In this document: positions 35,160 through 43,219 of the stretch, one piece after another | How the letters are laid out: each line of letters starts with the position of its first letter | Numbering within the stretch: position 1 is the first letter of the stretch | From: Hyphomicrobiales bacterium | GTDB taxonomy: Bacteria; Pseudomonadota; Alphaproteobacteria; Rhizobiales; JAJFHR01 | Direction: 5' to 3' | DNA length: 64,000 nucleotides | Assembly: GCA_021775475.1 (NCBI GenBank) | Contig: JAJFHS010000030.1 | Span: forward strand, 51,198-115,197 | Program-made: the position numbers and the translations under genes | The notes under the pieces: model-generated | What the model was told of the DNA's origin: nothing | Databases searched by the model: none | What the model saw: the letters and a program-made list of their open reading frames with translations, nothing else

Positions 35160-36344
35160 TTACCCCAGAGCCTGATCTATATCAGCAATCAGATCGGCAG
35201 TATTTTCAATGCCGCAGGCTAGGCGTATCAGCCCTGGCGCAATACCCTGTTCCTTAAGCTGCTCGGGCGAAAGTCTGCCGCCAAACATAACCGCGGGTTG
35301 GATCACGACAGAAAACACCCCACCGAGACTTCCGGCATTTTGAACAGTCTCAAGATTTTCGATAAAGGCTGTTCCAGCATCATAGCCACCTTTAAGATCA
35401 AAGGTTAAAAGCCCGCCAAAACCGGACATCTGTCTGGTCGCCAGCTCATGTTGCGGGTGAGATTTGAGGCCGGGAAAATAGACTTGGGCGATGGCTGGAT
35501 GGTCTTCAAGGAATTCAGCCACACCCATGGCATTGGCATTTTGCCGGGCCACACGTAATTCCATCGTGCGGATACCACGCAAAGCCAGCCACGCATTAAA
35601 CGGCGCACAGATAGGCCCCGTGTTGAGGCTCATATCCCAGATTTTTTCGATCAATGCTTTGGATGATGTCAGGTTTCCGGCCAGCAGGTCATGGTGTCCG
35701 CCGATATATTTGGTGGCGCTGTGCATGACGATATCAACGCCGAATTCCATGGGTCTCTGGTTGATAGGTGTGGCGAACGTATTGTCGCAAAAGGTTATAA
35801 TACCGTGTGTTTTGGCGATATCGCACACCGCGGCAAGGTCGGTTATGTGCATGGTCGGATTTACTGGCGTTTCCAGCAATATCATGACGGTATTGGGTCT
35901 GATTGCTGCCTCAAACGCTGCAACCGAAGTCTGGTCGACAGTGGTAAATTCAACACCGAACTTGGCCAGCACATTGGTAACCAGTTCCGTTGTGCCCATG
36001 TAGTGACTGTTTTGTGCAACAATATGATCACCACTGCGCGTCAAAGCCATTAAGGCGGTGGAAATAGCACCAACGCCCGACGAAAACATCATGCCAGCTT
36101 CACCACCCTCAAGTTCAGCAATAATTTTTGCCAGCCGCGACGAGGTTTCATTGCCATAGCGTGCATAAAACCTGTCGTTCATGGGCGTTGCCGCCAGATC
36201 ATAAAAATCATCGGCGTCTTGTGCTATCCCGGCGGATGACTGATGCAGCGGCGGCGACGCACTAAATTCATCTGACATGCCACGGTCCGCGTTCAGTAGG
36301 ATAGATGTAGTTGAAATATTGCGTTTTGCATGTGGTTCAGACAT
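35160..36344 (-). CDS. metC: Cys/Met-metabolism PLP enzyme (cystathionine beta-lyase-like)
   Basis: 394 residues, fold type I. YARYGNETSSRLAKIIAELEGGE, SSGVGAIST, DNTFATP and the PLP lysine in SATKYIGGHHDLLAG are all in place. The family block normally reading SLGGVESL..HPA.MTH is SLGGVFSVVIQPAVMFGG here: the conserved Glu is Phe and the TH pair is GG, so substrate choice may differ from standard cystathionine lyases. I use metC only as the nearest name. Located 32 nt downstream of a MocR-type regulator gene on the same strand, which probably controls it. Confidence 0.8.
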   Translation of the reverse strand: MSEPHAKRNISTTSILLNADRGMSDEFSASPPLHQSSAGIAQDADDFYDLAATPMNDRFYARYGNETSSRLAKIIAELEGGEAGMMFSSGVGAISTALMALTRSGDHIVAQNSHYMGTTELVTNVLAKFGVEFTTVDQTSVAAFEAAIRPNTVMILLETPVNPTMHITDLAAVCDIAKTHGIITFCDNTFATPINQRPMEFGVDIVMHSATKYIGGHHDLLAGNLTSSKALIEKIWDMSLNTGPICAPFNAWLALRGIRTMELRVARQNANAMGVAEFLEDHPAIAQVYFPGLKSHPQHELATRQMSGFGGLLTFDLKGGYDAGTAFIENLETVQNAGSLGGVFSVVIQPAVMFGGRLSPEQLKEQGIAPGLIRLACGIENTADLIADIDQALG

Positions 36345-36376
36345 GGGGTTATCCCTGTTTCAAGTTGAATTTCATT

Positions 36377-37765
36377 TTATACAACAGCGTCACAATACCC
36401 CGGCCCCTGTTTGAGGATTGTGGCGATAATATTCAAGGCGTCGCGAATTTGCTGGTGGTTATCGGCCGAGCCCAGGCAATAACGCACACCGGGCTTGCCT
36501 CCTTTGGCAGCAACTTTAAAAGTTGCTTCCCCCAACAATGCCACGTCCGCCTCCATAGCTGCGGCAACAAACTCACCCGAGGTCCAGCCCGGTGGCAGTT
36601 CAATCCAGCCATAGAGATTGGTCGCCTGATATTTAACAACGTGTCCACTCAATATCTCAATCGCGATTGCCTGGCGCAAACGCGCTTCTTCGCGACGCGC
36701 TCGCATGGTTGCTTCTGCGGTTCCATCCTCAATCCAGCGCCTGGCAATTTCCGCCATTAACGGTGCGGTAATCCAGCTGGAAGCAAGAATGCGCCGCAAA
36801 ACAATGCGAATACGCGCCTGAGGGGGGGCAAGATAGGCAATACGCAAACCACCACAAACCATTTTTGAAAGACTGCAAATGTAAAATGTGCGTTCAGGCA
36901 GCAATTGGGCATACGGCTCAGGAGCATCCTCCAGACACAGGCGTTGAATATCATCTTCAATGATCATCAAACCATGGCGCTCAATCAGAGCGACAATTTG
37001 CTTGCGGCGATAGTGTGGTGTCAGCACGCTTGTCGGGTTCTGAATTGTCGGACAGGTATATAGAGCAACTGCATTGCGATGCTCATACATCAGGGCTTCA
37101 AGTGCTTCAGGGATAATACCGTCGTCATCCATGGGCACGCCGACCAAAGATATGCCCAGCATGTCAGCCGCTTCTTTAAGGCCGGGATAAGACAGCTCCT
37201 CCGCCAACACCACCTGACCGGATTGGGCAATGGAAGACAGCGAAACCGTAATCGCATGTTGGGCACCGCTGGTAATAACCAGATCATCAGGGGTGCGTTT
37301 AACGCCACACATTTTGAGCCACGCCGCCCCGGCGCGACGATAGGCTATATCGCCCTTGTGACTGGTGTAGTTCAGAAGATGCCGGTTTTCCTCAGCGGCA
37401 ATTTGAGCCAGTACCGGCCCCAGTGGCGGATTGAGGGATTGCAGGGGGTAATCCACCCGAAATTCCATTATGCGGCCCTTGGCTGCTGCATTTGTTGCCG
37501 CGAGAAATGTATCGGACTGGCGCGTAACAAATGATCCACGCCCCACTGTCGAGCGTATCAGGCCTTCTGTGTTGGCATCCCTGTACGCACGCGCAATTGT
37601 GCCAACAGCAACACCGGTGACACGCGCAAGGTCGCGTTGGGTGGGTAATCTTGTACCTGGTGCCAGTTGGCCTGAACGAATGTCTTCGCGCAAGGCATCG
37701 ACCAGCGCCAATTGTTTTTTGGCCGTAAACCGGCTGACGTTAGGGGACCACATGAATAGGATCAT
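36377..37765 (-). CDS. MocR-type regulator (GntR HTH fused to aminotransferase domain)
   Basis: 462 residues from ATG 37765 (ATG 37753 also possible; neither has a clear ribosome-binding site). GntR winged helix 15-85 (ALREDIRSGQLAPGTRLPTQRDLARVTGVAVGTIARAYRDANTEGLI), then an aminotransferase class I-like domain with the PLP lysine in the ICSLSKMVCGGLRIAYLAPP segment. MocR proteins use PLP or a PLP-adduct as effector and bind direct repeats. Two ATTGAAC copies 22 bp apart precede the gene. Probable target: itself and the adjacent MetC-like gene. Confidence 0.9.
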   Translation of the reverse strand: MILFMWSPNVSRFTAKKQLALVDALREDIRSGQLAPGTRLPTQRDLARVTGVAVGTIARAYRDANTEGLIRSTVGRGSFVTRQSDTFLAATNAAAKGRIMEFRVDYPLQSLNPPLGPVLAQIAAEENRHLLNYTSHKGDIAYRRAGAAWLKMCGVKRTPDDLVITSGAQHAITVSLSSIAQSGQVVLAEELSYPGLKEAADMLGISLVGVPMDDDGIIPEALEALMYEHRNAVALYTCPTIQNPTSVLTPHYRRKQIVALIERHGLMIIEDDIQRLCLEDAPEPYAQLLPERTFYICSLSKMVCGGLRIAYLAPPQARIRIVLRRILASSWITAPLMAEIARRWIEDGTAEATMRARREEARLRQAIAIEILSGHVVKYQATNLYGWIELPPGWTSGEFVAAAMEADVALLGEATFKVAAKGGKPGVRYCLGSADNHQQIRDALNIIATILKQGPGYCDAVV

Positions 37766-37773
37766 ATTGTAAA

Positions 37774-37802
37774 ATTGAACTATTACAAATCTAATATTGA
37801 AC
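37774..37802. promoter_or_regulatory. Direct repeat ATTGAAC, candidate MocR operator
   Basis: ATTGAAC at 37774-37780 and again at 37796-37802, start-to-start 22 bp (two helical turns), only 9 bp before the MocR start. MocR/TauR-type regulators bind direct repeats of this spacing, so autoregulation is likely. A CCAAT...ATTGG dyad follows at 37802-37820. Confidence 0.45.
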
Positions 37803-37906
37803 CAATAAAATTCCAATTGGCTCTATAAAGACTTCACCCACAATGGGGATGACAGTTATTCCATTTCACCATAAATTGGACCTTTCACAGGTGATTTGGG
37901 ATTTCT

Positions 37907-38308
37907 ATGCGTATTTTTCTATTTGCAATAAGTTTGGCGCTGTCTTTGCCAGTTGAGCTATCGCGGGCACAGACAGCAAACTGTACTGAACCACAAACGA
38001 GCCTGGAGATGAAAATGTGTGCGCAAGCTGCCTATGAGGCAGCAGATAGAGCTTTAAATGCTGATTACAAAAAGACCCGCGAATACATGCGTACATTCGA
38101 CGCAGATTTGCCTGCCAGACTAAAAGGGGCGGAAAAGGCCTTGCTCACAGCCCAGCGGATCTGGATAAAATACCGCGATGCCCAATGCAGTTTGGAAGGA
38201 TTCACCGCCCGAGGCGGCACCATGGAAGGCCTCCTCATCACCAGTTGTCTCGAAGCCATGACACGCAGTCGGTCTGAAAGTTTGCGTATTATATTCGAGC
38301 AGAACTGA
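37907..38308 (+). CDS. LprI-like periplasmic protein (DUF1311)
   Basis: 133 residues with signal peptide 1-21 (FLFAISLALSLPVELSRAQ). The mature part is the DUF1311/LprI domain: CTEPQTSLEMKMCAQAAYEAADRALNADYK, a helical hairpin, then AQRIWIKYRDAQCSLEGF and CLEAMTRSRSESL, with four cysteines for two disulfides. Some members inhibit lysozyme; others have no known role. Monocistronic, convergent with the anti-sigma factor gene. Confidence 0.88.
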   Translation: MRIFLFAISLALSLPVELSRAQTANCTEPQTSLEMKMCAQAAYEAADRALNADYKKTREYMRTFDADLPARLKGAEKALLTAQRIWIKYRDAQCSLEGFTARGGTMEGLLITSCLEAMTRSRSESLRIIFEQN

Positions 38309-38403
38309 TCAAATACTACGACCGCTTTAACCACATTCAAGACTGGCGTCTTTGTAATGCCATTATATTGATGATTTATCTGTGTTAAAGTTAATATGAG
38401 GGA

Positions 38404-38442
38404 CCTCATGTCCTCACGGTCCGACTCCGATCAGACATGAGG
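38404..38442. terminator. Inverted repeat between convergent genes
   Basis: CCTCATGTC (38404-38412) and GACATGAGG (38434-38442) pair perfectly around a 21-nt loop. No U-run follows, so it is either a weak terminator of the LprI-like gene or an mRNA end-protecting hairpin. Confidence 0.4.
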
Positions 38443-38452
38443 CCCACTCACT

Positions 38453-38489
38453 ACCGGCGAATTGGAGATTAACTCTCCCTTTCGCCGGT
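38453..38489. terminator. Extended hairpin 3' of the anti-sigma factor gene
   Basis: Outer arms ACCGGCGAA (38453-38461) and TTCGCCGGT (38481-38489) with an inner GGAGA/TCTCC stem. The hairpin starts 6 nt after the anti-sigma stop on the minus strand. It lacks a U-run on that side, so I call it a probable bidirectional 3' end structure. Confidence 0.5.
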
Positions 38490-38495
38490 GAACTT

Positions 38496-39416
38496 TTAGC
38501 CTTTCGGCACTTTGGCAGCGCTATTAGCTGCCAGAACGGTCTGATTTTCCTGCACTGATGTAATTTTCAGAGGAAAAACACTAAATGGGTCGCCAATTGA
38601 TTTGGCAAAACGAACTGCCTCTTTTTCAGGGAAATCCGCAACCACCACATACAATAGGCCATCACTGCGCCAGACAACATTGGTTAATCCGCGGCTCAAA
38701 AATACAGTCAGTTCATTGTTCCTGGGAACCCGCTTCAAAATGGCATCAAGCCCGGTTTCCGCCATCACGTACACAGAAGCAAGATTACCGTCCATATGAT
38801 ACATAAAGGCAGCCGAGCGGCGATTAAGAAAAGCGCATAGACGTGCGCCAGCAAGTTTAAACCCCGCCGGCATTGCTGAACTCAGTGGCACTTCAAAATC
38901 CAGACGTTTTACTAACCAGCGCCTCAACTCCCGCGGCTCATTGCTGTCAACATCAAGATCGCGGCCACTGGCCTTGAAGGTGAGAAAATCATTCATTGAT
39001 TCCTTCACCGCCAGCGGCGTGATTTTAATCTGGTCGTTTTGTGTGAACGGGAAGGCAAATATTGCCGCCAGCATTACAGCAGCAACAGCACCGGCGGCAA
39101 AAATTCCACCCGCAGCCTTACCTCGCGAAACCGTGGCCTGCGCGCTGTCAGTCGACGAAGCCTCAGCATCAAGATCCCTGACTATGCGCGACCACAAAGC
39201 TGATGTATCTTTGTCATCTTTCAGTTCTTCACGCAGACGCGCATTCATCATAATCGAATTTTCAGCAAACCCGGCACACACTTCGCACGACAACAGGTGT
39301 TTTTCAATCTGGCTCCACACTGCCTCGTCAGACTCATTATCCAGACGAGCCAGCACACTTTCCTGTACGCTTTGACAGCGCATTTCGGTTTTGCTGTTGA
39401 CAGGCTCGTCTTTCAC
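38496..39416 (-). CDS. Zinc-finger anti-sigma factor
   Basis: 306 residues. N-terminal zf-HC2/ASD motif: HLLSCEVCAGF (H-x3-C-x2-C at about 40-47), then a linker and a single membrane helix (about 101-122, AAGGIFAAGAVAAVMLAAIFAFPF). The C-terminal 180 residues are periplasmic and unlike known sensors; LCAFLNRRSAAFMYHMDGN and FLSRGLTNVVWRSDGLLYVVVAD suggest the RsgA/ChrR-unrelated membrane sensor type. It lies 13 nt downstream of the ECF sigma gene and should bind and hold that sigma factor. Confidence 0.9.
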   Translation of the reverse strand: MKDEPVNSKTEMRCQSVQESVLARLDNESDEAVWSQIEKHLLSCEVCAGFAENSIMMNARLREELKDDKDTSALWSRIVRDLDAEASSTDSAQATVSRGKAAGGIFAAGAVAAVMLAAIFAFPFTQNDQIKITPLAVKESMNDFLTFKASGRDLDVDSNEPRELRRWLVKRLDFEVPLSSAMPAGFKLAGARLCAFLNRRSAAFMYHMDGNLASVYVMAETGLDAILKRVPRNNELTVFLSRGLTNVVWRSDGLLYVVVADFPEKEAVRFAKSIGDPFSVFPLKITSVQENQTVLAANSAAKVPKG

Positions 39417-39429
39417 GCGAAAATTCTCC

Positions 39430-40044
39430 TCAATCCTTAGCTTTGTTACGATCAGCCACCGGCCTCAGATTTGGCACAGTGGAATTCTTGTTTGCGGGCA
39501 GATATTCACCCAACTCTTCCTGCAATTGTTTGCGCCCGCGCGATAATCTCGATTTAACTGTTCCAACCGGACACCCGACACTTTGCGCAATCTCGTCGTA
39601 GGAAAACTCCTCCAGTATCGACAGCGCCACAACAATCCGAATTTCCGGTGACAGGCGCATCATCGCCTTAAACGCATCATTCATAAATGACTGGTGCAGA
39701 ACGTGAACTTCCGGGCTTCGACCAATTTCACTATATGCGCCGGGCCGGACATTGCCTGTTTCGTCATCATCCCATTCGATAAAGGAGACATTTGCATTGC
39801 GTCGCGCATTATCGATGGCTGCATTACTCAAAATTCTATAGATCCACGCCCTAAAATTTGATCCCTTCTTAAAGCTGTCAAACGAGCGAAACGCCCGCAA
39901 ACATGTTTCCTGAACTAGGTCTTCGGCCAAATAACTGTCCGCAGTCATTCTCAAAGCCGTTCGATAAAGCAATTCCACATGCGGACGCAGGAGTTGATCA
40001 AACTCATCGCGTGTCGAGTTGTCTTTCTGCCAGAGTCGGACCAT
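39430..40044 (-). CDS. ECF-type RNA polymerase sigma factor
   Basis: 204 residues from ATG 40044, preceded by CAGGAAAG. Sigma region 2 (about 15-80; LYRTALRMTADSYLAEDLVQETCLRAFRSF, FRAWIYRILSNAAIDNARR) and region 4 (about 125-175; MMRLSPEIRIVVALSILEEFSYDEIAQSVGCPVGTVKSRLSRGRKQLQ). There is no region 3, as expected. A basic, Asn-rich 25-residue tail follows. Operon with its anti-sigma factor. A GGAAC-N16-CGTT promoter lies 35-59 bp upstream, fitting either control by the general stress sigma EcfG or self-activation. Confidence 0.93.
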   Translation of the reverse strand: MVRLWQKDNSTRDEFDQLLRPHVELLYRTALRMTADSYLAEDLVQETCLRAFRSFDSFKKGSNFRAWIYRILSNAAIDNARRNANVSFIEWDDDETGNVRPGAYSEIGRSPEVHVLHQSFMNDAFKAMMRLSPEIRIVVALSILEEFSYDEIAQSVGCPVGTVKSRLSRGRKQLQEELGEYLPANKNSTVPNLRPVADRNKAKD

Positions 40045-40078
40045 GCAGACTTTCCTGATTTTGTCTCTTAAATTATTA

Positions 40079-40103
40079 AACGCACAGAACGCGAAAAGGT
40101 TCC
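40079..40103 (-). promoter_or_regulatory. ECF-type promoter GGAAC-N16-CGTT
   Basis: On the minus strand GGAAC (40103-40099) is followed by exactly 16 nt and CGTT (40082-40079). This is the consensus of EcfG-dependent promoters in alphaproteobacteria (GGAAC-N16/17-CGTT) and of several ECF promoters in general. It lies 35 bp before the sigma factor ATG. Confidence 0.65.
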
Positions 40104-40146
40104 CTGTCAGGATCACGTTTTTGTGAACAATGCATCCAAAGCGCTC

Positions 40147-40175
40147 AAAAAAAAGGCGACCCTAAAGGATCGCCT
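40147..40175 (-). terminator. Rho-independent terminator of the NMT1-type ABC operon
   Basis: On the minus strand an 8-bp stem (GGCGATCC/GGGTCGCC, one G-U pair) with a TTTA loop is followed directly by eight T. It begins 27 nt after the stop of the solute-binding protein gene, the last gene of the pyrimidine-degradation/ABC operon. Confidence 0.9.
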
Positions 40176-40201
40176 CTATTTTTATGTTTAATTGCAGTGA
40201 C

Positions 40202-41188
40202 TTACATGGATTTATCAATAATCGCATGAGTCCAGGCACCAACCGGTTTTTTACTAATAACAGGAGCGGAACCACCCGACAGGAGCGTCGCCACTGTGCG
40301 GTCGAAATCAGCTGGATCAAGCTTGCCATTAGAGCCAGCTGTCAATTTATTGATTTCCTTCATCATCCGGCGCTGGTGTTTTTCTGTTTGCGCACCGGTT
40401 GCATCATTTTCCAGAACGATGTCGGCAGCGGCATCAGAATTATCCCGCGCCCACGCCCAGCCTTTCATTGAGGCTTTAACGAACCGCGCCATGCGATCGA
40501 CAAAGGCTGCATCTTTAAGATTTTTCTCCAGCACGTAAAGCCCGTCTTCCATGGTGGAAACGCCCTGGTCTTCGTATTTGAACACCACCAGATCATCAGG
40601 CGTGAGACCGGCATCAATAATCTGCCAGTATTCATTATACGTCATAGTGGAAACGCAATCCGCCTGTTTTTGCAGGATTGGATCAACATTAAAGCCCTGC
40701 TTGAGCACGGTCACACCATCAGCGCCGCCATTTGTGGTAATGCCGAGCTTCGACATCCACGACAGGAACGGATATTCATTACCGAAAAACCACACGCCCA
40801 GAGTTTTGCCCTTGAAGTCTGCGGGAGATTTGATGCCGGAATCCTTGCGGCAGGTCAGCATCATGCCTGAACGTTTAAACGGCTGCGCAATATTGACCAG
40901 CGCCACACCTTTTTCGCGACTGGCCAGCGCTGAGGGCATCCAGTCAATCACCACGTCTGCACCACCACCGGCAATCACCTGAGGTGGCGCCACGTCAGGA
41001 CCACCGGGTTTGATGGTGACATCAAGGCCAGCGTCTTTATAAAACCCCTTGTCCTTGGCCACATAGTACCCGGCAAACTGGGCTTGCGTTACCCACTTCA
41101 ATTGCAGGGTGACTTTCTCCTGGGCGATTGCCAGCGAACTGCTCAGCCCGATTGCCAAAGCTGCGGCGGCTGCAAAAATTTTCTTCAT
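40202..41188 (-). CDS. ABC transporter solute-binding protein, NMT1/THI5-like
   Basis: 328 residues with signal peptide 1-22 (FAAAAALAIGLSSSLAIA). NMT1/ThiY-like fold: VTLQLKWVTQAQFAGYYVAKDKGFYKDAGLDV, and the conserved GGGADVVIDWMPSALASRE and KTLGVWFFGNEYPFLSWM segments. Relatives bind pyrimidine-like molecules (ThiY binds formylaminopyrimidine, RibY riboflavin). As the last gene of an operon headed by ureidopropionase- and dihydropyrimidinase-type enzymes, its ligand is probably a pyrimidine, dihydropyrimidine or hydantoin (inference). A strong terminator follows. Confidence 0.9.
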   Translation of the reverse strand: MKKIFAAAAALAIGLSSSLAIAQEKVTLQLKWVTQAQFAGYYVAKDKGFYKDAGLDVTIKPGGPDVAPPQVIAGGGADVVIDWMPSALASREKGVALVNIAQPFKRSGMMLTCRKDSGIKSPADFKGKTLGVWFFGNEYPFLSWMSKLGITTNGGADGVTVLKQGFNVDPILQKQADCVSTMTYNEYWQIIDAGLTPDDLVVFKYEDQGVSTMEDGLYVLEKNLKDAAFVDRMARFVKASMKGWAWARDNSDAAADIVLENDATGAQTEKHQRRMMKEINKLTAGSNGKLDPADFDRTVATLLSGGSAPVISKKPVGAWTHAIIDKSM

Positions 41189-41222
41189 GTTTTAAAACTC
41201 CCTATGTTAACTCAACTTCCGC

Positions 41223-42341
41223 TTACGCCCGCAAGGACGGATGCCAGAAAGTGAGTCTCCTCTCAATCAGCGCGATAACGCCATAAAACGCAGAACCGGC
41301 AACGGCTGCAACGGCAATTTCCGCCCATACCATATCCACATTCATGCGGCCAACCTCGGTGGATATGCGAAACCCCATTCCCACAATCGGCGTGCCAAAA
41401 AACTCCGCCACAATAGCACCGATCAGGGCCAGAGTTGAATTAATTTTCAAGGCATTAAAGATAAACGGCAAAGCTTCGGGCAGGCGCAGCTTAAACAATG
41501 TTTGCCGGTAGTTTGCGCCATAGGTTTTCATCAAATCCAGCTGCATGTTACTGGCAGCTGACAGTCCGGCCAATGTATTCACCAGCATGGGAAAAAACGT
41601 CATGACCACAACAACGGCAGCTTTCGATTGCCAGTCAAAACCGAACCACATCACCATAATCGGAGCAACCCCGATAATTGGCAAAGCCGACACCAGATTA
41701 CCGATAGGCAATAACCCCCGGCGCAAAAACGGTGATCTGTCTATGACGATGGCAATCAAAAAGCCACTACCACAACCGAGAAAATAACCGATAAGGACCG
41801 CTTGCAAAAACGTCTGCTTAAAATCTGCCCACAGGATGGAGGTGGAGGCAGCAAAGCGCGCAGCAATCATGCTCGGTGGCGGCAGTAAAACTTGCGGAAC
41901 GTCAAACCCGCGCACCACCACTTCCCAGCCCAATAGCAACCACAGGCCAAAAATAACCGGTATGGCAATATTGCGAACAAGACTGACGATGTCCGGCGTA
42001 TCAGCAATAGCTGAAAGCCGTTCGACAAATAGCCAGCCCAGCAACCACGCCCCCAGTAACAATAACCAGAAGCCGGATCTGAAATCAGTCGATTTATCCA
42101 GTTCAGCCAAAATAATCGTGACCGCATAAAACGAAACAATGCCGGGAAGCCACAGTGTCAGGAATTTACCCGCCGGAGATTTCACAATGGCAAAGCCCAC
42201 CATCATTAGAATAACCCCCGAAACCAGCACCATCCAGTCAACCGACCCGCGTTGCAAAAACATATCGTTACCGGGAAAAAGAATCGCCAGGAAAACACCG
42301 GCAAGACCCAGATTGGATAGTATTTTCTGGAATTTGCTCAT
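41223..42341 (-). CDS. ABC transporter permease with extra N-terminal membrane domain
   Basis: 372 residues from ATG 42341, which overlaps the upstream permease stop as ATGA. Residues about 135-372 are a standard BPD_transp_1 permease (six helices; EAA-like loop SSNMQLDLMKTYGANYRQTLFKLRLPEALPFIFNALKI). The first 120 residues are unusual for the NMT1-type systems: about four added hydrophobic segments (LGLAGVFLAILFP, WMVLVSGVILMMVGFAIV, FLTLWLPGIVSFYAVTIIL, GFWLLLLGAWLLGWLFV). They could be a sensory or assembly domain. Forms a heterodimer with the permease encoded just upstream. Confidence 0.88.
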   Translation of the reverse strand: MSKFQKILSNLGLAGVFLAILFPGNDMFLQRGSVDWMVLVSGVILMMVGFAIVKSPAGKFLTLWLPGIVSFYAVTIILAELDKSTDFRSGFWLLLLGAWLLGWLFVERLSAIADTPDIVSLVRNIAIPVIFGLWLLLGWEVVVRGFDVPQVLLPPPSMIAARFAASTSILWADFKQTFLQAVLIGYFLGCGSGFLIAIVIDRSPFLRRGLLPIGNLVSALPIIGVAPIMVMWFGFDWQSKAAVVVVMTFFPMLVNTLAGLSAASNMQLDLMKTYGANYRQTLFKLRLPEALPFIFNALKINSTLALIGAIVAEFFGTPIVGMGFRISTEVGRMNVDMVWAEIAVAAVAGSAFYGVIALIERRLTFWHPSLRA

Positions 42342-43219
42342 GTGGCCATACCCATACGTTTGAGCACATATGTGTTGGCAAAGCCCACTAGCGCCACCAG
42401 CGACCCGGCCATGAAGGCGGCCATAAACAGTGCCGACCATATCTGAATGGTCTGGCCATAATATGATCCCGCCAGCAGACGCGCGCCCAGACCTTCCACC
42501 GCACCGGTTGGCAACTCGCCAACAATTGCTCCTACTAATGCTGCGGCAATGGCGATTTTCATCGATGTAAACAAATACGGCACGGACGATGGCCAGCGCA
42601 ATTTCCACAACACCTGCCACTGGCTGGCAGAATACGTGCGCATGAGATCAAGATGACTGAGTTCAGGTGAGCGCAACCCCTTGACCATACCCACAGTCAC
42701 CGGAAAGAAGCTCAGGTAAGTGGAGATAAACGCCTTGGGCAACAGGCCCTGAATACCTACCGCGTTGAGTACAACGATAATCATCGGCGCTATGGCTAAA
42801 ATGGGGATGGTTTGTGACGAAACCACCCACGGCATCAGGCTTTTATCCAAAGCCCGGTTGTGAACGATGCCGATCGCCAGCACAATACCCAGTATGGTGC
42901 CGATGATGAATCCCAGCATGGTCGAGGAAAGCGTCACCCAGGCATGATAAATCAGCGAGCGCTTGGAGGTGATTTTCTTCAACACCGTGGTCTTGTAGAT
43001 TTCTTCCAAAACCTGATGCGGCGCTGGCAAAACCGGACGCTTTTGCGCCAGCGTATCGCGAATTAATTGGCTCGTGGTCCATTCCACCTTGGCTCTTTGA
43101 TACATGTCCTTCTGCCACGGTGTATTCATAATGACAGCGCCCACATACCACAGCGCTACAATAGCAGCGACCACGATCACCACCGGACCGATTTTGCTGG
43201 CCACTGCTTTAATCTTCAT
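42338..43219 (-). CDS. ABC transporter permease
   Basis: 293 residues from ATG 43219 with AAGGGC 8 nt upstream; it overlaps the ATPase gene end by 11 nt. Six helices, BPD_transp_1 family; coupling loop LSHLDLMRTYSASQWQVLWKLRWPSSVPYLFTSMKIA. N-terminal helix KIGPVVIVVAAIVALWYVGAVI. One of two non-identical permeases of the NMT1-type importer. Confidence 0.9.
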   Translation of the reverse strand: MKIKAVASKIGPVVIVVAAIVALWYVGAVIMNTPWQKDMYQRAKVEWTTSQLIRDTLAQKRPVLPAPHQVLEEIYKTTVLKKITSKRSLIYHAWVTLSSTMLGFIIGTILGIVLAIGIVHNRALDKSLMPWVVSSQTIPILAIAPMIIVVLNAVGIQGLLPKAFISTYLSFFPVTVGMVKGLRSPELSHLDLMRTYSASQWQVLWKLRWPSSVPYLFTSMKIAIAAALVGAIVGELPTGAVEGLGARLLAGSYYGQTIQIWSALFMAAFMAGSLVALVGFANTYVLKRMGMAT

